A stretch of 64,000 nucleotides of DNA from Lucinisca nassula (GCA_963580285.1 OY757015.1:148240082-148304081), one strand, 5' to 3'. Positions 11,067 to 22,214 are shown, counted from the stretch's first letter. The notes: generated by a model not told the origin, from the letters alone. Numbers and translations: made by a program.

Positions 11067-11694
11067 ACGGAACCCGGGAAGGGACATGATTTTTTATTTT
11101 TATTATGTTGTGCGAACAAGATAATATCTTGAGCGGACAAGATATTATCTTGTTCGGACAACATATTATCTTGTGCGGACAAGATATTATCTTGTGCGGA
11201 CAAGATATTATCTTGTGCGGACAAGATATGATCTTGTTCGCACAACATAATATCTTGTGCGCACAAGATATTTTCTTGTTCGCACAACATATTATCTTGT
11301 TTGCACAACATAGATCTTGGGAAGTTGTGCTGGCAAGATATTATCTTGTGCGGACAAGTTATTATCTTGTGCGGACAAGATAATATCTTGTGCGCACAAG
11401 ATCTATGTTGTGCAGACAAGGTATTATCTTGTGCGCACAAGATAATATCTTGTTCGCACAACTTAATATCTTGTGCGGACAAGATAATATCTTGTCTGCA
11501 CAAGATAATATCTTGTCCGCACAAGATAATATCTTGTGCGGACAATATATTATGTTGTGCGGACAAGATATTATCTTGTAAAAATCTTGTCCGCACAAGA
11601 TAATATGTTGTCCGCACAAGATAATATCTTGTGCAGTATCTTGTGCGCACCACTTATAAAATAAAAAAAAATTATGTCCCTTCCCGGGTTCCGT
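11067..11694. mobile_element. FB-like foldback element with 21-bp palindromic subrepeats
   Basis: Terminal inverted repeats begin ACGGAACCCGGGAAGGGACAT (left, 11067) and end with the complement at 11694; an AT-rich stretch extends them to ~34 bp. The interior (~11105-11640) holds about 25 units of 21 bp with core CAAGATATTATCTTG plus TGCGGA. The left half carries mostly GTGCGGAC and the right half mostly GTCCGCAC, switching orientation near 11320, so the whole element can fold on itself. Long inverted repeats made of short tandem subrepeats are the defining structure of Drosophila FB elements. No transposase is present and no clear target duplication was found. Confidence 0.75.
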
Positions 11695-11935
11695 AGATAA
11701 CCCATCTGTCGATGACAAAATTGCAACAGAGAAATACGAGACATAGGTGGCTAGGCCTGTAAAGGCAACCAGCCAACAGGAGCTATTACTGGCGTCGTAA
11801 ATGACATGGTAAACTGCAGTGATGAAGATGTTTCAGCAAAATTCCATCAGTTCCAAATTACTTATGGACACAGTTAAAAGAGACATTTCGGCTGTTGAAG
11901 CTTCCTTTGAACTCACTTCTCTTCAATTCTATCGC
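11695..11935 (+). pseudogene. Unrecognised coding remnant, 3' part
   Basis: After the foldback element the sequence reads in one frame as DNPSVDDKIATEKYE, then, past several stops and shifts, a protein-like segment containing KRDISAVEASFELTSLQFYR near 11875-11935. It could continue the 10.9-kb frame interrupted by the insertion. No family is recognised. It may be a fragment of an old retroelement ORF or of a dead gene. Confidence 0.25.
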
Positions 11936-12020
11936 TCAATTAATTTATTTCAGAATATAAGTGTTTCTGGATATATATATATATATAATCCTTAAAAAGA
12001 ATGTATGTACAGTCGCTAGA

Positions 12021-12496
12021 AAATAGAAGTGAAGGCAATGATCAGGAATCGATACAATTAACCCACAGCTCTCATCAGAGACACCAAAGGGAAAGAAACA
12101 CAAACATGAAACAACAGACCCTAATGGAAACATCAACAGCGGAAAGCCAAAAGGACAGTTACTTTCCCACAAAATGACCAACTAGCTATCCAAATCAAAC
12201 TAATATAAGCGATACAAACACTCAAAGACAAACCGTAACAAAAATAAATCGCGACAGAAGAACCGCCTTAGAACGGTCAGTGAAACGAATTCCACTGGGG
12301 GCTTAAATCGATTTTACGTGGCCACAATCGTCGGCCTTACTTCCGTCGCGATTTAGACAAATAAGTTGTTCAGTCCGCAATAAGGCCTCCTAACTCATCA
12401 GTACATCCCCGTGAACCCAAAAAAATCAAACAACAACGGTGAGGACTCGACAGCAAGAAACCACTGAAATGCTGGAGCAAAAGAAAACCAACAATT
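12021..12496 (+). repeat. Repeat-V copy (12.0 kb)
   Basis: A 476-bp copy starting AGAAGTGAAGGCAATGATCAGG, with the CGCGACAGAAGAACCGCC block and CGATTTTACGTGGCCACAA, ending GAGCAAAAGAAAACCAACA. It aligns along its length with 44621-45272 and 60772-61420 but lacks their last ~160 bp. A short AT microsatellite (~11970-11990) precedes it. Confidence 0.75.
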
Positions 12497-12667
12497 AATT
12501 TCGTTAATGAAGTGAATGAGAAATTAATTATTTTCTCCTGGTCGTTTGTAGCTTGTCAGGGTCAGGTGAAATCAATTGGTATTGGTCATTAGCCCATGAC
12601 ACCCGCCCCACTCTATGTTTTCTTCTGAACGTCTTCGGTGATAAAATCTGATTTAAAATCGTCATAT

Positions 12668-12902
12668 GGGCCCCGTCAAGCGATTTTGGTACTTATCGCC
12701 TATGCGAGCAGCGAAGGTTCAGGCGAGCCTGCGCATCCGCGCAGTCTCGCCAGAACCTTCGCTGCTCGCTCATACAAGCAGTGAATCAAGAGGAATCTTC
12801 AGACAGAAAGCCATATCCCTGGCCCCTCTGAATGGCTGGACATGCGCAGTTAAAATTTGTCATGACGGAATGCTCGAAGACATAAATTCGCTTGGCGGGG
12901 CT
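12668..12902 (+). mobile_element. MITE-M copy 1
   Basis: A 235-bp element with inverted ends GGGCCCCGTCAAGCGATTTT and AAATTCGCTTGGCGGGGCTC, flanked by CATATG on both sides. It contains the hairpin CGAAGGTTCAGGCGAG...CTCGCCAGAACCTTCG. The second copy is at 49409-49644. Both copies keep an ~80-codon open frame starting at the ATG overlapping the left end. The few differences seen change amino acids, so this is probably not a maintained protein. Confidence 0.75.
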
Positions 12903-13107
12903 CATATGATAAACAAAATCTTACACGTGTGATCATTTCATATGAAATGTAGGAAACTCGCCGAACGCTCGTTTCATAAATTTAATATGAAAATACCACT
13001 CGTGAAAGATCCTCTATTTATCATATGGCTAAGAATGTATTTGTCTGAGAATGTATATAATGACGCCATGTATTAAATTCGGTAATCCAATGCTGGATTA
13101 AATATGC
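12903..13107. repeat. Decayed foldback around CATATGATAAA
   Basis: CATATGATAAACAAAATCTTACACG at the left and CGTGAAAGATCCTCTATTTATCATATG at ~13000-13026 form inverted ends of a ~120-bp palindromic element. MITE-M appears to have landed in or beside its CATATG end. Its ends resemble arms inside the 13.26-13.68 kb element. Confidence 0.5.
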
Positions 13108-13257
13108 TTAAAAACTGATTGGTGTCTTTGGGCGACAGTGCTTGAGATGTCATTTCATCTCAATGTCGGGTAAAAGTCCCACAAAATTAGAAGCAACGTC
13201 TCCAAAATGACCTATACAGTGTTGAAGGGACGTTAAACCTTAAATCAAACAAACAAA
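13108..13257 (+). repeat. SINE-A 3' fragment (13.1 kb)
   Basis: The last ~150 bp of SINE-A: TTGGGCGACAG, the CATTTCATCTCAATGTCGGG block, and the end GTTAAACCTTAAATCAAACAAACAAAC. The 5' half is missing. It abuts the foldback element that follows. Confidence 0.75.
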
Positions 13258-13680
13258 CGTCAGTTAATACTTCCCGTAACGTTACATGTATGACTACGTA
13301 ACGACATCACGTCAACTAATGGCGGAATACTGACATTTTTCTACAAAATATCGCTAAAATGAGTTTTAAATGCAACATGATACATAGAGGATCTTACATG
13401 AGTGTTCATGTATTATTGAATTTATTAAACGAGTTGAGGAAAAGGGATAAAAGGCGAGGCTTTGCCGAGCGTTTTATCCCTTTTCCTCAACGAGTTTAAT
13501 AAATTCAATAATACATGGGCACGAATGCAAGATTCTATTTATCATATGACATTTAAAACGCATTTTATTCGCGATTGTTTTACAAAAATGTCAATATTGC
13601 ACCATTAGTAACGCGACGGCGTTAAGGACGTCGCATGTGTAACGTTACGGGGCGTATCTAACTAATTTGCATATTTAATC
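13258..13680. mobile_element. Large foldback MITE
   Basis: Roughly 200-bp inverted arms: the left holds CCCGTAACGTTACATG and TGACATTTTTCTACAAAA, the right the complements TTTTACAAAAATGTCA and CATGTGTAACGTTACGGGG. The centre (~13410-13510) is a hairpin with arms AACGAGTTGAGGAAAAGGGATAAAA and complement around a GGCGAGGCTTTGCCGAGC loop. No coding capacity. Confidence 0.7.
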
Positions 13681-14187
13681 CACTAGTGGATTATCGAATT
13701 TATTACATGACGATATTACACTCTCAGACGCGACGTCATATGATAAAAAGGAATATTGCATTCGTTCTGATTTATAATTAATTTTATTAGGAAAAAAAAC
13801 ATAAAATGCTCAGCGGAGCATCGCATTTTATCCAATATCCTAAACTCATCTAATTTAATCCTCTATTAAGGAGAATCGTAACACCTGGCAGATTTTTCCA
13901 CCATTTTTCAAAGGGAGACAAAAATACTTTTGCAGGAGTTGCCTCCCCTGAAGGTGTTCCCATTCCCCTTAACATCCTCTATTTATTTATATATACAAAT
14001 GAACAAGTATGTGATGCCCGCTTTCAGAAATAATTAATAAAACCAATTAACATTACATTGCAAGTTAGGCTTTAACGTTTCAAATAAAAATATTTTGACA
14101 TTAAGCTAAAAGCTTTAGTATGTAAACTGTCTATCTTTATATACTGAGTCGGTCACACTAAAATAGAATACATAATACTGAGAAACT
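13681..14187. other. AT-rich sequence with a small hairpin
   Basis: A hairpin with arms AAATGCTCAGCGGAGCAT near 13803-13826 is the only structure seen. Otherwise nothing recognisable. Confidence 0.4.
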
Positions 14188-14455
14188 CATTACGAAAACA
14201 CTCCTATTCAAATACATTGTAAATTGTACCACCGAAAAAAGAGAGAAAAATTTCAGATGAAAAATTCTGATATTTTTCTTATTTCTGCTCAAAGATAGAT
14301 AGTGGGTACACGTTAGAACCGCCTCGTCGAGGCGGTTTTAACGAGTACCCACAATCTATATTTCAGAGCAGAAATAAGAAAAATAATGTTTACCCTTTAC
14401 TATATAAAAGTGGGGTTCAAGGAGGTCAAAAGTATACAGGCGTGTTTGCGTGATG
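14188..14455. mobile_element. MITE-H, near full length (14.2 kb)
   Basis: A 268-bp copy beginning CATTACGAAAACACTCCTAT and ending ACAGGCGTGTTTGCGTGATG. In the middle is the long palindrome TTATTTCTGCTC...GTGGGTACACGTTAGAACCGCCTC and its complement, followed by the TTTACTATATAAAAGTGGGG block. This is the reference layout for the family, which has more than a dozen copies or fragments in the window. Confidence 0.82.
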
Positions 14456-14615
14456 TGTGAACCTTTTTGAAGACAAATGTCATTGCAACACGTAGTTCAG
14501 TTGTCCCTTTTCTGGCTTGTAATTGAAGGCAATGCAACTGCTAACTGTTTCCTTACTACACGAAATATAAACTGCTCAAAACAATTTAACGAGCAAAGCC
14601 AGATAACATCACCGC

Positions 14616-15172
14616 TTGGCAATTTTCAAACTCAAGGAAAGGCACTATTTCAAAGTGACATCTCTTAACAATGTTCATGCAAACGTCAAGAAGCAAGGTT
14701 CGCGTGCAAAGCAAGAATGTGAGCTAAAGTATGGATACCCCTATAAAACGGCTGAAATTCGGTATGGGCGATATGTTCAAAATTTGCGTATGGGTCAGAA
14801 ACATGTCAATCCTACGGTTATGCGTTATTTTGGGCTTCATAGTGACTTCATGGGCGGTTCTTGGAAGAAGTTGAGGTCGCTCAAGCTGTCGCTTTGCTTG
14901 AAAGTGGGTACACCCAAAGGCTCGTTGCTGAACGTTTTGATGTATCGAGAAATGTTGTTGCCAGGCTACGGAGACCAGGAGACGGGCGAGTTTACTAGAC
15001 GGGAAGGGCAAGGCCGACACTGCATGACGTCACAAAGGGAAAATCAATATCTTCGAAATCTAGCGCTACGAAATCGGGAGGCCTTTCGCTGGGACAATCG
15101 GTGACAATTTCATTCTGATGCAGGATAATGCGCACATCTTTATACTATGAGGAAATATGCATTTGCAACTTT
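14616..15172 (+). pseudogene. Tc1-like transposase remnant with internal deletion
   Basis: Bases ~14868-14985 read as a helix-turn-helix segment (AQAVALLESGYTQRLVAERF, then DVSRNVVARL). After a frameshift the frame gives TGEFTRREGQGRHCMTSQRE and LRNLALRNRE to ~15100, the second DNA-binding half of Tc1-type transposases. It then jumps at once to DNFILMQDNAHI (~15105-15140), which surrounds the second catalytic Asp. The segment with the first catalytic Asp is therefore missing. This is a non-functional fragment; terminal repeats were not identified. Confidence 0.65.
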
Positions 15173-15238
15173 AAGTGTTTTGACTGTGTATAACACAATT
15201 ACTTAACCTTTTCCTCAAGACCCATCACATCTAGTATA

Positions 15239-15264
15239 CGAGGACTGTTCAAATATGAATGCAA
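15239..15264. repeat. Mariner left terminal inverted repeat
   Basis: CGAGGACTGTTCAAATATGA followed by ATGCAA. It matches exactly, inverted, the sequence at 23007-23032. A TA dinucleotide flanks both outer ends (15237-15238 and 23033-23034), as expected for Tc1/mariner insertion. Confidence 0.92.
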
Positions 15265-15858
15265 CTAAGCACATAAAAATGATTCCGTGATAGATTTCGA
15301 TGAAAAATTTATTTTGTCCCCTCAAAGTATTCCCCTTTAACAGATATACAAACTTTCAGTCTTCTGATCCAATCATTGAATGCATTTTGGTAGTCTTTCC
15401 GAGGTATACTATGAAGGCACTGGAATATTGCAGAACCGAGGTGTTTGCGCTGTACAAATTTTCGACCAGAAAGGTATTTTTCAGCCGCGGAAACAAAAAA
15501 AAGTCACACGGGGCAAGGTCAGGGGAATACGGGGGTGAGGGAGTTCAACAACCTTTTCCTGCTTCAGATAGTCTTGCACAATGAACGCCTTGTGCGATGT
15601 CGCATTGTCGTGTAGCAATCTGACATTGGCCAAACCAGTTGCGGGTCTTCGTTCTTTGAAATATTTCTTCAATTTTCGAAGAACTTTATTCTTGTCAAAC
15701 TTCGCATTTACAGATTTGCCTTTAGGCACAGCAACCTGTATAGCAGGGCTCTGATTTGAAAAGAATATGGCATTCATTACCTTCTTGACGCTCATGGTCC
15801 GCTTTGCAATGCATGGTCTTTTGCAATACTTTGTTGCCCATATTTTGTTCTGAATCTT
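15239..15858 (-). pseudogene. Mariner transposase, C-terminal part (left of LINE)
   Basis: Minus-strand mariner DNA cut by the LINE. From ~15855 downward the frame reads KIWATKYCKRP, then VPKGKSVNAKF, RLLHDNATSHKAF (second catalytic Asp) and VVELPHP. A one-base loss in the C-run near 15537 and another in the A-run near 15483 shift the frame; beyond them GRKFVQRKHLGSAIFQCLHS, KDYQNAFNDWIRRLKV and EYFEGTK can be read, ending at a stop near 15300. With both shifts allowed for, the spacing of the last two Asp residues is that of a D,D34D mariner. The left terminal inverted repeat is 15239-15264, preceded by TA (15237-15238). Confidence 0.85.
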
Positions 15859-15870
15859 TCATTTTGGCTC
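15859..15870. repeat. Left target-site duplication of the LINE
   Basis: TCATTTTGGCTC, identical to 22333-22344. In the minus-strand mariner frame it reads GAG CCA AAA TGA, that is Glu-Pro-Lys-stop. Confidence 0.92.
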
Positions 15871-17245
15871 TGCCCCGCGCCTGCCCGGGGGGTAGAAATA
15901 TGGCGGCTGCCTTCGGGAGTGTGGCAGAGTGGTAAGACCCCACCGAAAACAGTCCCATTGCCGAGACCACCCGGTGCCTCGAAATAGGTGGCTGCCTTCA
16001 GCTTCTGTGGCAGTTGGGTAAAAGCCTCCAACATACAGAACAATCGTCCGTTCGACCGGTATTATTTTGTAATTCAATTTATTCAAATGCATCTTACCAA
16101 ATTTTTTATACAATTTACTACGCGAGATCTATCCTTTTAAACCTTTCCTATCTCATGTTACTACCACGCTGCGTTTGTACGTGTATCATCATTGTTGGTG
16201 GGTCGCGCACCACAAAGAAGAAACCTCATTTGTATATGTTTGTACTGTGTATGTGTCACTTTTTCATGCTCCTTCACTCTGCACATCAAACAATGAAAGA
16301 TGCATTTTTGTATACGTTATTAGATAAGTAACTTGTAATTTCATGTTACCCCAAAATTATTTTATGTTACACCAAAGTTAACAGAATCAGATACTTATCA
16401 CTAAGTTCTAAAATGTACGTCATCATCTAACACAGCTTATTTCTTTATTAGTTTATAAAATCCTTTGTTCTTTCGGCAACTTATCACCTCCATAATTTCT
16501 TATCATAATCGTGGATCTCATATTTAGCAAAGGATCTCCTATTTTCAGAGCCAAGCTTTTATTTAAGCAAACGTTTTCGGCCTCCCTTGTCTGTAGGGAA
16601 TAAAATATACAGGTCACTTTCCTTCTGTAGTGAATGGGGATGAAATTCCTTGTTGAAACAGGAGCCACTTGTTTGCCGTGAGTGGCGTCTCGTATGCTGG
16701 AAGAAGGGATCCTGATGATTGAGAAAAGCCCAGGGATCTCCAGCTTTTCAACACATCATTTTGGCCCATATTTCAGATAGACGAGGGGTTTGGGCTAGAT
16801 CCGGCCTGAATCAATCGGCTCAGTTGTGCCAAGCTCTAGAATCGCACAGCTTGTCCTTATCTTCCTTCTTTCTTTTTTACGTATCTTTATGGTACAAACC
16901 GGGTGTAATTTCGTCTTATTCCTCTATCTTTGAGTGTTATTTGATGGGCGGCGGCTGATGGATCAATCGGTGGGCTTGTACTGGGGAAATTCAGCAGAAA
17001 CTTCTGTGAGGGAGAGAATACGGGTGGGGATGGATTCCAACTGTTCATCAATTTTTCTTTGAAATCTAAGTGCATAGTTGGAAGACATTAAACAGAAGTG
17101 GAGCGGAAGGACTCTGGTCCTGTCATCGAGTATAATAGCAATGTAGCCTTGGCGTTGGAAATAGGAGATCCATTTCCATTAAACGTCCCCTTGTAGGGCT
17201 CCAAGGAGGGTGGGGCGCATAGCTATCGAATCATAAATTTTCACC
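15871..17245 (+). promoter_or_regulatory. LINE 5' untranslated region
   Basis: Sequence between the target duplication and the ORF1 start. LINEs of this kind carry an internal promoter at their 5' end. The GC-rich first 20 bases are consistent with a complete 5' end, but no specific promoter motif is claimed. At 1375 bp it is rather long, so a smaller insertion inside it cannot be excluded. Confidence 0.6.
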
Positions 17246-18507
17246 ATGGGATCCAACAATAGGAAAAGAGCATTAATGGACCTCTCTGATGACGATCCGG
17301 AACCGGTTACATTCAATTTCAAAGCAAATGACAATTTTGCAAGACTTTTGGTGATTTCTAGCAAGGAAGAGAAGGCCATTACAAATCTCTCACCATTTGT
17401 AATCGAAAAACAAATAGAATCAATCATTGGAACACCTAAAAACGTCAAAAAATTAAAAAATGGAACTCTTTTAGTGGAAACCAATCGAAAAACTCAAACT
17501 GAAAATCTTTTGAAAATCAACAAATTTTTTAACTTGAACGTTTCTGTCTCGGAACATAAAACGCTAAATTCATGCAAAGGTATTATCCGGGACAGAATGT
17601 TAAAACAGGAATCAGAAGCCAGCATTGTGGAATATCTTAAAGATCAAGGAGTAATGGCCTGTAAAAGATTTAAAATTAAAAAAGATGGAAACCTTATTGA
17701 TACAAACACATTACTACTAACTTTTAATACCACTTCCTTGCCAAAACCACTAAAAATATTTTACAGAATAATACCGGTTGAAATGTACGTACCAAATCCT
17801 CTGCGGTGTTTTAACTGTCAGAGGTTTGGTCACCATGAAAATGACTGTTCTGTCCCTGATGGATCGGTTTGTGAGAAATGTGGTGGAACCGATCATCACA
17901 CTCAAAACTGCAAGAACCCTCCAAAGTGCGTGAACTGCGGAAAAGATCATGTATCAAAATCCAACGTCTGTGAAGTGTGAAAAACACAAAAAGAAATTAT
18001 GAATATTAAAGTCATATAAAACGTAACATATTTGGAAGCCAAGAAAATTCAGCAAAACAAACCAGAAACCACATTCGCCAAAGTTGTTCAATCACTTACC
18101 AGCAAACCTGAAACCAAAGAAACATCAACACAATTCAACGAAAAAGATTTTGAAATTAAACCCCATTCTAAAGTCATTACTTCTACTTTTAAACCCAAAA
18201 CTACATCGTCGCAACCTACTTCTACACATCGATCAAGATCGGAAATAAAACCCTCAACTTCACAGACCAGTTCACAAGCACATACCAAAGATTCAAGCGG
18301 ATCTCATTCCCGACCCAAATCAGGGACAGCAGATCAAAAAGAAAAAAAAAAAACGGCAAAGAAAAACATATAGGATCAAATCCAAATAGTAAAGGGGCGT
18401 CGGCTGATCCAGTCAAATTGGCAAATCAGTACGGCACCCTTGAGGACATGGAATTGGAGGTGGACTCCTCCATGTTGTCTCAAAGTAATAGAAAATATAA
18501 GGATTAA
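17246..18507 (+). pseudogene. LINE ORF1, gag-like zinc-knuckle protein (broken)
   Basis: The RNA-binding ORF1 of the LINE. The start is the ATG at 17246 in a good context (CACCATGG). Residues ~190-243 hold three zinc knuckles: CFNCQRFGHHENDC, CEKCGGTDHHTQNC and CVNCGKDHVSKSNVC. The first two are C-x2-C-x4-H-x4-C and the third C-x2-C-x3-H-x6-C, the triple arrangement of I-factor-type ORF1 proteins. Three lesions are visible: TGA at 17978-17980 just after the third knuckle, TAA at 18017-18019, and a frame change in the A-run near 18345-18356. Beyond that run the frame stays open to TAA at 18505-18507. The C-terminal part is Ser/Thr/Lys-rich. It would form ribonucleoprotein with element RNA. Confidence 0.88.
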
Positions 18508-18539
18508 ATTCTTTATTTTAATCTTCTCTCCATTTAATC

Positions 18540-21500
18540 ATGGATAAGAAATCAATACTACAATGGAATTGTCGAGGACTGAAAGCCAATTTTAACGAAC
18601 TTTTAATTTTATCTACACTTTTTTCTCCTAATGTCATTTGTCTCCAAGAAACGTTTTTGAAAACTACAGATAATATTAATTTCAAAGGTTACAGTATGTA
18701 CAATCATATCACTACGGATAATCAGAAGGCATCAGGAGGTACATCAATCCTGGTAAAATCTGACGTTCCTCATAGGAAAATAGATGTAAACACTAATTTA
18801 CAAGCTGTTGCTGTAAACGTCACTTTATCCAAATCCATAACGATTTGTTCGGTCTACCTTCCGCCACACTATAATTTTTCTAAACAAGAATTAGAAAATT
18901 TAACAAATCAATTACCTAGTCCTTATATATTGTTTGGAGATTTTAATAGTCACAGCAAATTATGGGGTTGCTCGGATACAAATGACAAAGGAGAAACCAT
19001 AGAAAATTTTATTGCTGAAAATGATTTATGTTTATTTAACGATAAACAACCAACATATCTTCATTCTCCCACAAGAAATTATTTTGCTTTAGATCTTTCA
19101 ATTTGCTCTCCAAATATTTATCTAGATTTTGATTGGTCTGTTGTGGACGATCTCCATGGGAGCGATCATTTTCCGATAGTAATTGAAGAAATTGCATCGA
19201 CCCATGAGGATCGTCACCCCAGATGGAATTTGAATAAAGCAAATTGGGAAAAGTTTAATCAATTATGTGATGAAAAACTCGACCCTGAACTTTTTAAAAC
19301 TGCAAGTGATATACAAGATTTTACTGATGAATTGATTGATATTGCTGAAAAATGTATTCCTAAATCCTCGACTTTTTCAAAAAGAAACAGACCTTGGTTT
19401 AATGATGAAGTTAAAACTTCAATCAATAAAAGAAAATCTGCATTACGAAAATTCAATAAACAACCAACAAAAGAAAATCTTATCCATGCCAAACATATGC
19501 GAGCTAAAGCTCGCAAAACAATAAAATCGGCCAAAAAAGCATCTTGGCAGCAATACGTCTCCAAACTGAATACCAGAACACCAACTAAGAAAATATGGGA
19601 CATGATTCGAAAAATTAGTGGCAAAAACAAATCAAATAAACATGTCCATATCAAATCGAACGGAAATATATGTTCAACGGCTAAAGACATTTCCAATGCC
19701 TTGGGGGAAAATTTTCAGAAAAACTCCTCTAGCTCGAATTATTCAGAAAATTTCCAAAATATTAAACAAGAACAAGAGAAAAAGAATTTAAATTTTTCCT
19801 CATTTAATCATGAAAAATATAATTTACCTTTCACTACTAAAGAATTATTAGATGCTCTCCATAAGTCTCATGATACTGCTGTTGGTCCTGACGACATACA
19901 CTATCAAATTTTAAAACATTTACCCAACAAGGCATTGGAAACATTATTAAATATTCTGAATGATATTTGGATCACTGGAAAATTCCCTGAAAACTGGAGA
20001 AAAGCTACCATTATTCCTATTCCGAAACCTAAAAAAGATCATACTGAAGCCACTAATTACAGACCTATTGCTTTGACAAGTTGCTTATTTAAAACAATGG
20101 AGAGAATGATTAATGATAGGCTGGTTTGGTTCTTAGAATCAAACCAGCTTATCACTAAATTTCAAGCTGGTTTTAGAAAAAACAGCTCTACTAATGATCA
20201 TTTGATTCGCTTAGAATCATTTATACGTGATGCCTTTATCAAAAAAGAACATGTCGTAGCTGTATTCTTTGACCTAGAAAAGGCCTATGATACGACTTGG
20301 AAATATGGCATCATGAAAGATTTACACAACTTGGGCCTTAAAGGCCGATTGCCACTTTTTGTTCAAAATTTCTTGTCCGATCGAACATTTAATGTTCGCA
20401 TAGGAAATACATTATCGGACACATTTGATCAAGAACAAGGTGTACCACAAGGTAGTATTTTATCACCAACCTTGTTCAGCATAAAAATTAATAATATAGT
20501 TAAATGTGTAAAAGACCCAGATTGTTCGCTTTTTGTTGACGATTTTGGAATTTTTTATCGTTCCAAAAATATGGAAACCATTGAATTTAAACTGCAAAGG
20601 TGTTTAAATAATATAGAAACTTGGGCAACAGAAAATGGTTTTAAATTTTCTAAAACAAAAACTCAGTGTGTTCATTTCTGCCAAATTCGAAAGTTGCATT
20701 TAGATCCAGTTTTAACAATATACGGCAGTCCAATTCCAGTCGTCACTGAAGCGAAGTTTTTGGGTCTTTTATTTGATAGCAAATTGTCTTTTATTCCTCA
20801 TCTCAAAGCTTTGAAAGCTAAATGTTTAAAAGCTCTTGATATTCTTAAAGTCCTGTCCAGTTCCGACTGGGGAGGAGACCGCACTGTTCTTTTAAATCTT
20901 TAAAGATCTTTAATTCGTTCCAAATTGGACTATGGCTCCATAGTCTATGGATCTGCTAGGAAATCTTATTTAAAATCTTTGGATACTATACATCATCAAG
21001 GTTTACGTTTAGCATTGGGTGCCTTTCGTACTTCACCCTTGGAAAGTCTTTATGCTGAATCAAATGAACCATCGCTTTATATTAGAAGAGAGAAATTGTC
21101 TCTTCATTATATTACTAAGTTAGCCGCAAATGCACGCAATTCAGCATATGAATGTGTTTTTAACCCTAACTATGAAAGATTTTATAATATCAAACCATCT
21201 GCTATTAAACCTCTTGGCTTAAGAATCAGACCTTTAATCAAAGAGGTCAATATTAATGTCCAAAATGTTCAATCGTTCTCATTACCATCAAAAGAACCAT
21301 GGACATTAAATCATCCAAAGATAATTTTAGATTTGCACAAAAATAAGAAATCGGAAGTCGATTCACATATTTTTAAAAACGAATTTTTAGAAATCAAATC
21401 CAATTTTAAACATCACATTTCCATTTACACTGACGGTTCGAAGCAAGATGAGAAAGTTGCTTGTTCTGTCATTAGTCCGAATTTCACTGATAGCATTAGA

Positions 21501-22214
21501 TTACCCGATAATAGTTCTATTTTTACCGCTGAAGCGAAAGCAATCGATATTGCCCTCTATTATATTCGAGACCAATACGAAAAAGATTTTATCATTTATT
21601 CAGATTCCCTTTCTGTATTGAAAGCTCTCAAAGATCAACAGCATAGAAACCCCCTGATTCAACAAATTTTACGAAAATATCACTTCCTTTCCACCTCGAA
21701 GGAGATCATTTTTTGCTGGCTTCCCAGTCACGTTAATATCCGTGGGAATGAGTTAGCCGACTTAGAAGCTAAATCTGCCTTATCGTTAAATATAACAAAT
21801 TTAAAAATCCCTTTTTCAGATTTTAAATCCAACATAAATAAGTATATAAAGAATAAATGTCAATCTATTTGGGAAAACGAAAATAACAATAAATTGAATA
21901 AAATACAACCTTACTTTAATACCAAATGCTCTTTTACGAATTACAGTAGAAAAGATCAGACAAAGATCACTAGATGCCGTATTGGACATACAAGGCTGAC
22001 TCATTCCTACATTTTAAAAAACGAACAAGCACCTTTCTGTATATCTTGTAACGAACCGTTCACAGTGAAACACTTTCTCATTTCATGTGTAGAATTTCAT
22101 CATATACGAACAAAATATTTTAATGTTTCAACGATGAAAGAACTTTTTAATGATGTACAATCTTACCAAATAATCAATTTTCTTAAAGAAACCGGACTTT
22201 TTAATAAACTGTAA
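18540..22214 (+). pseudogene. LINE ORF2: endonuclease, reverse transcriptase, RNase H (one stop)
   Basis: 1224 codons in one frame with a single internal TAA at 20901-20903 (codon 788). Domains: apurinic endonuclease, residues ~1-220 (QWNCRG, QETF, GDFNSH, GSDHFPI); reverse transcriptase, ~450-740 (NYRPIALTS, AVFFDLEKAYD, QGVPQGSILSP, and FVDD in place of the usual FADD); RNase H, ~960-1095 (YTDGSK, TAEAKAID, YSDSLSVL, WLPSHVNIRGNELAD, keeping the Asp/Glu/Asp/Asp acidic residues); and a C-terminal Cys/His segment (CISCNEPFTVKHFLISC). The stop falls between RT and RNase H, next to RSLIRSKLDYGS, and looks like a point change of one codon. It starts 32 bp after the ORF1 end. Length is normal for the I superfamily. 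Confidence 0.93.

Noticed and set aside
11024..11718. Overlapping open frames of 63-209 codons on both strands
   Set aside because: The 21-bp repeat unit is a multiple of three and has no stops in several frames, so repetitive open frames arise on both strands. They are artefacts of the palindromic array.
16453..17075. Small open frames in the LINE 5' UTR
   Set aside because: Short, on both strands, with no family resemblance. They lie between the resolved 5' boundary and ORF1.
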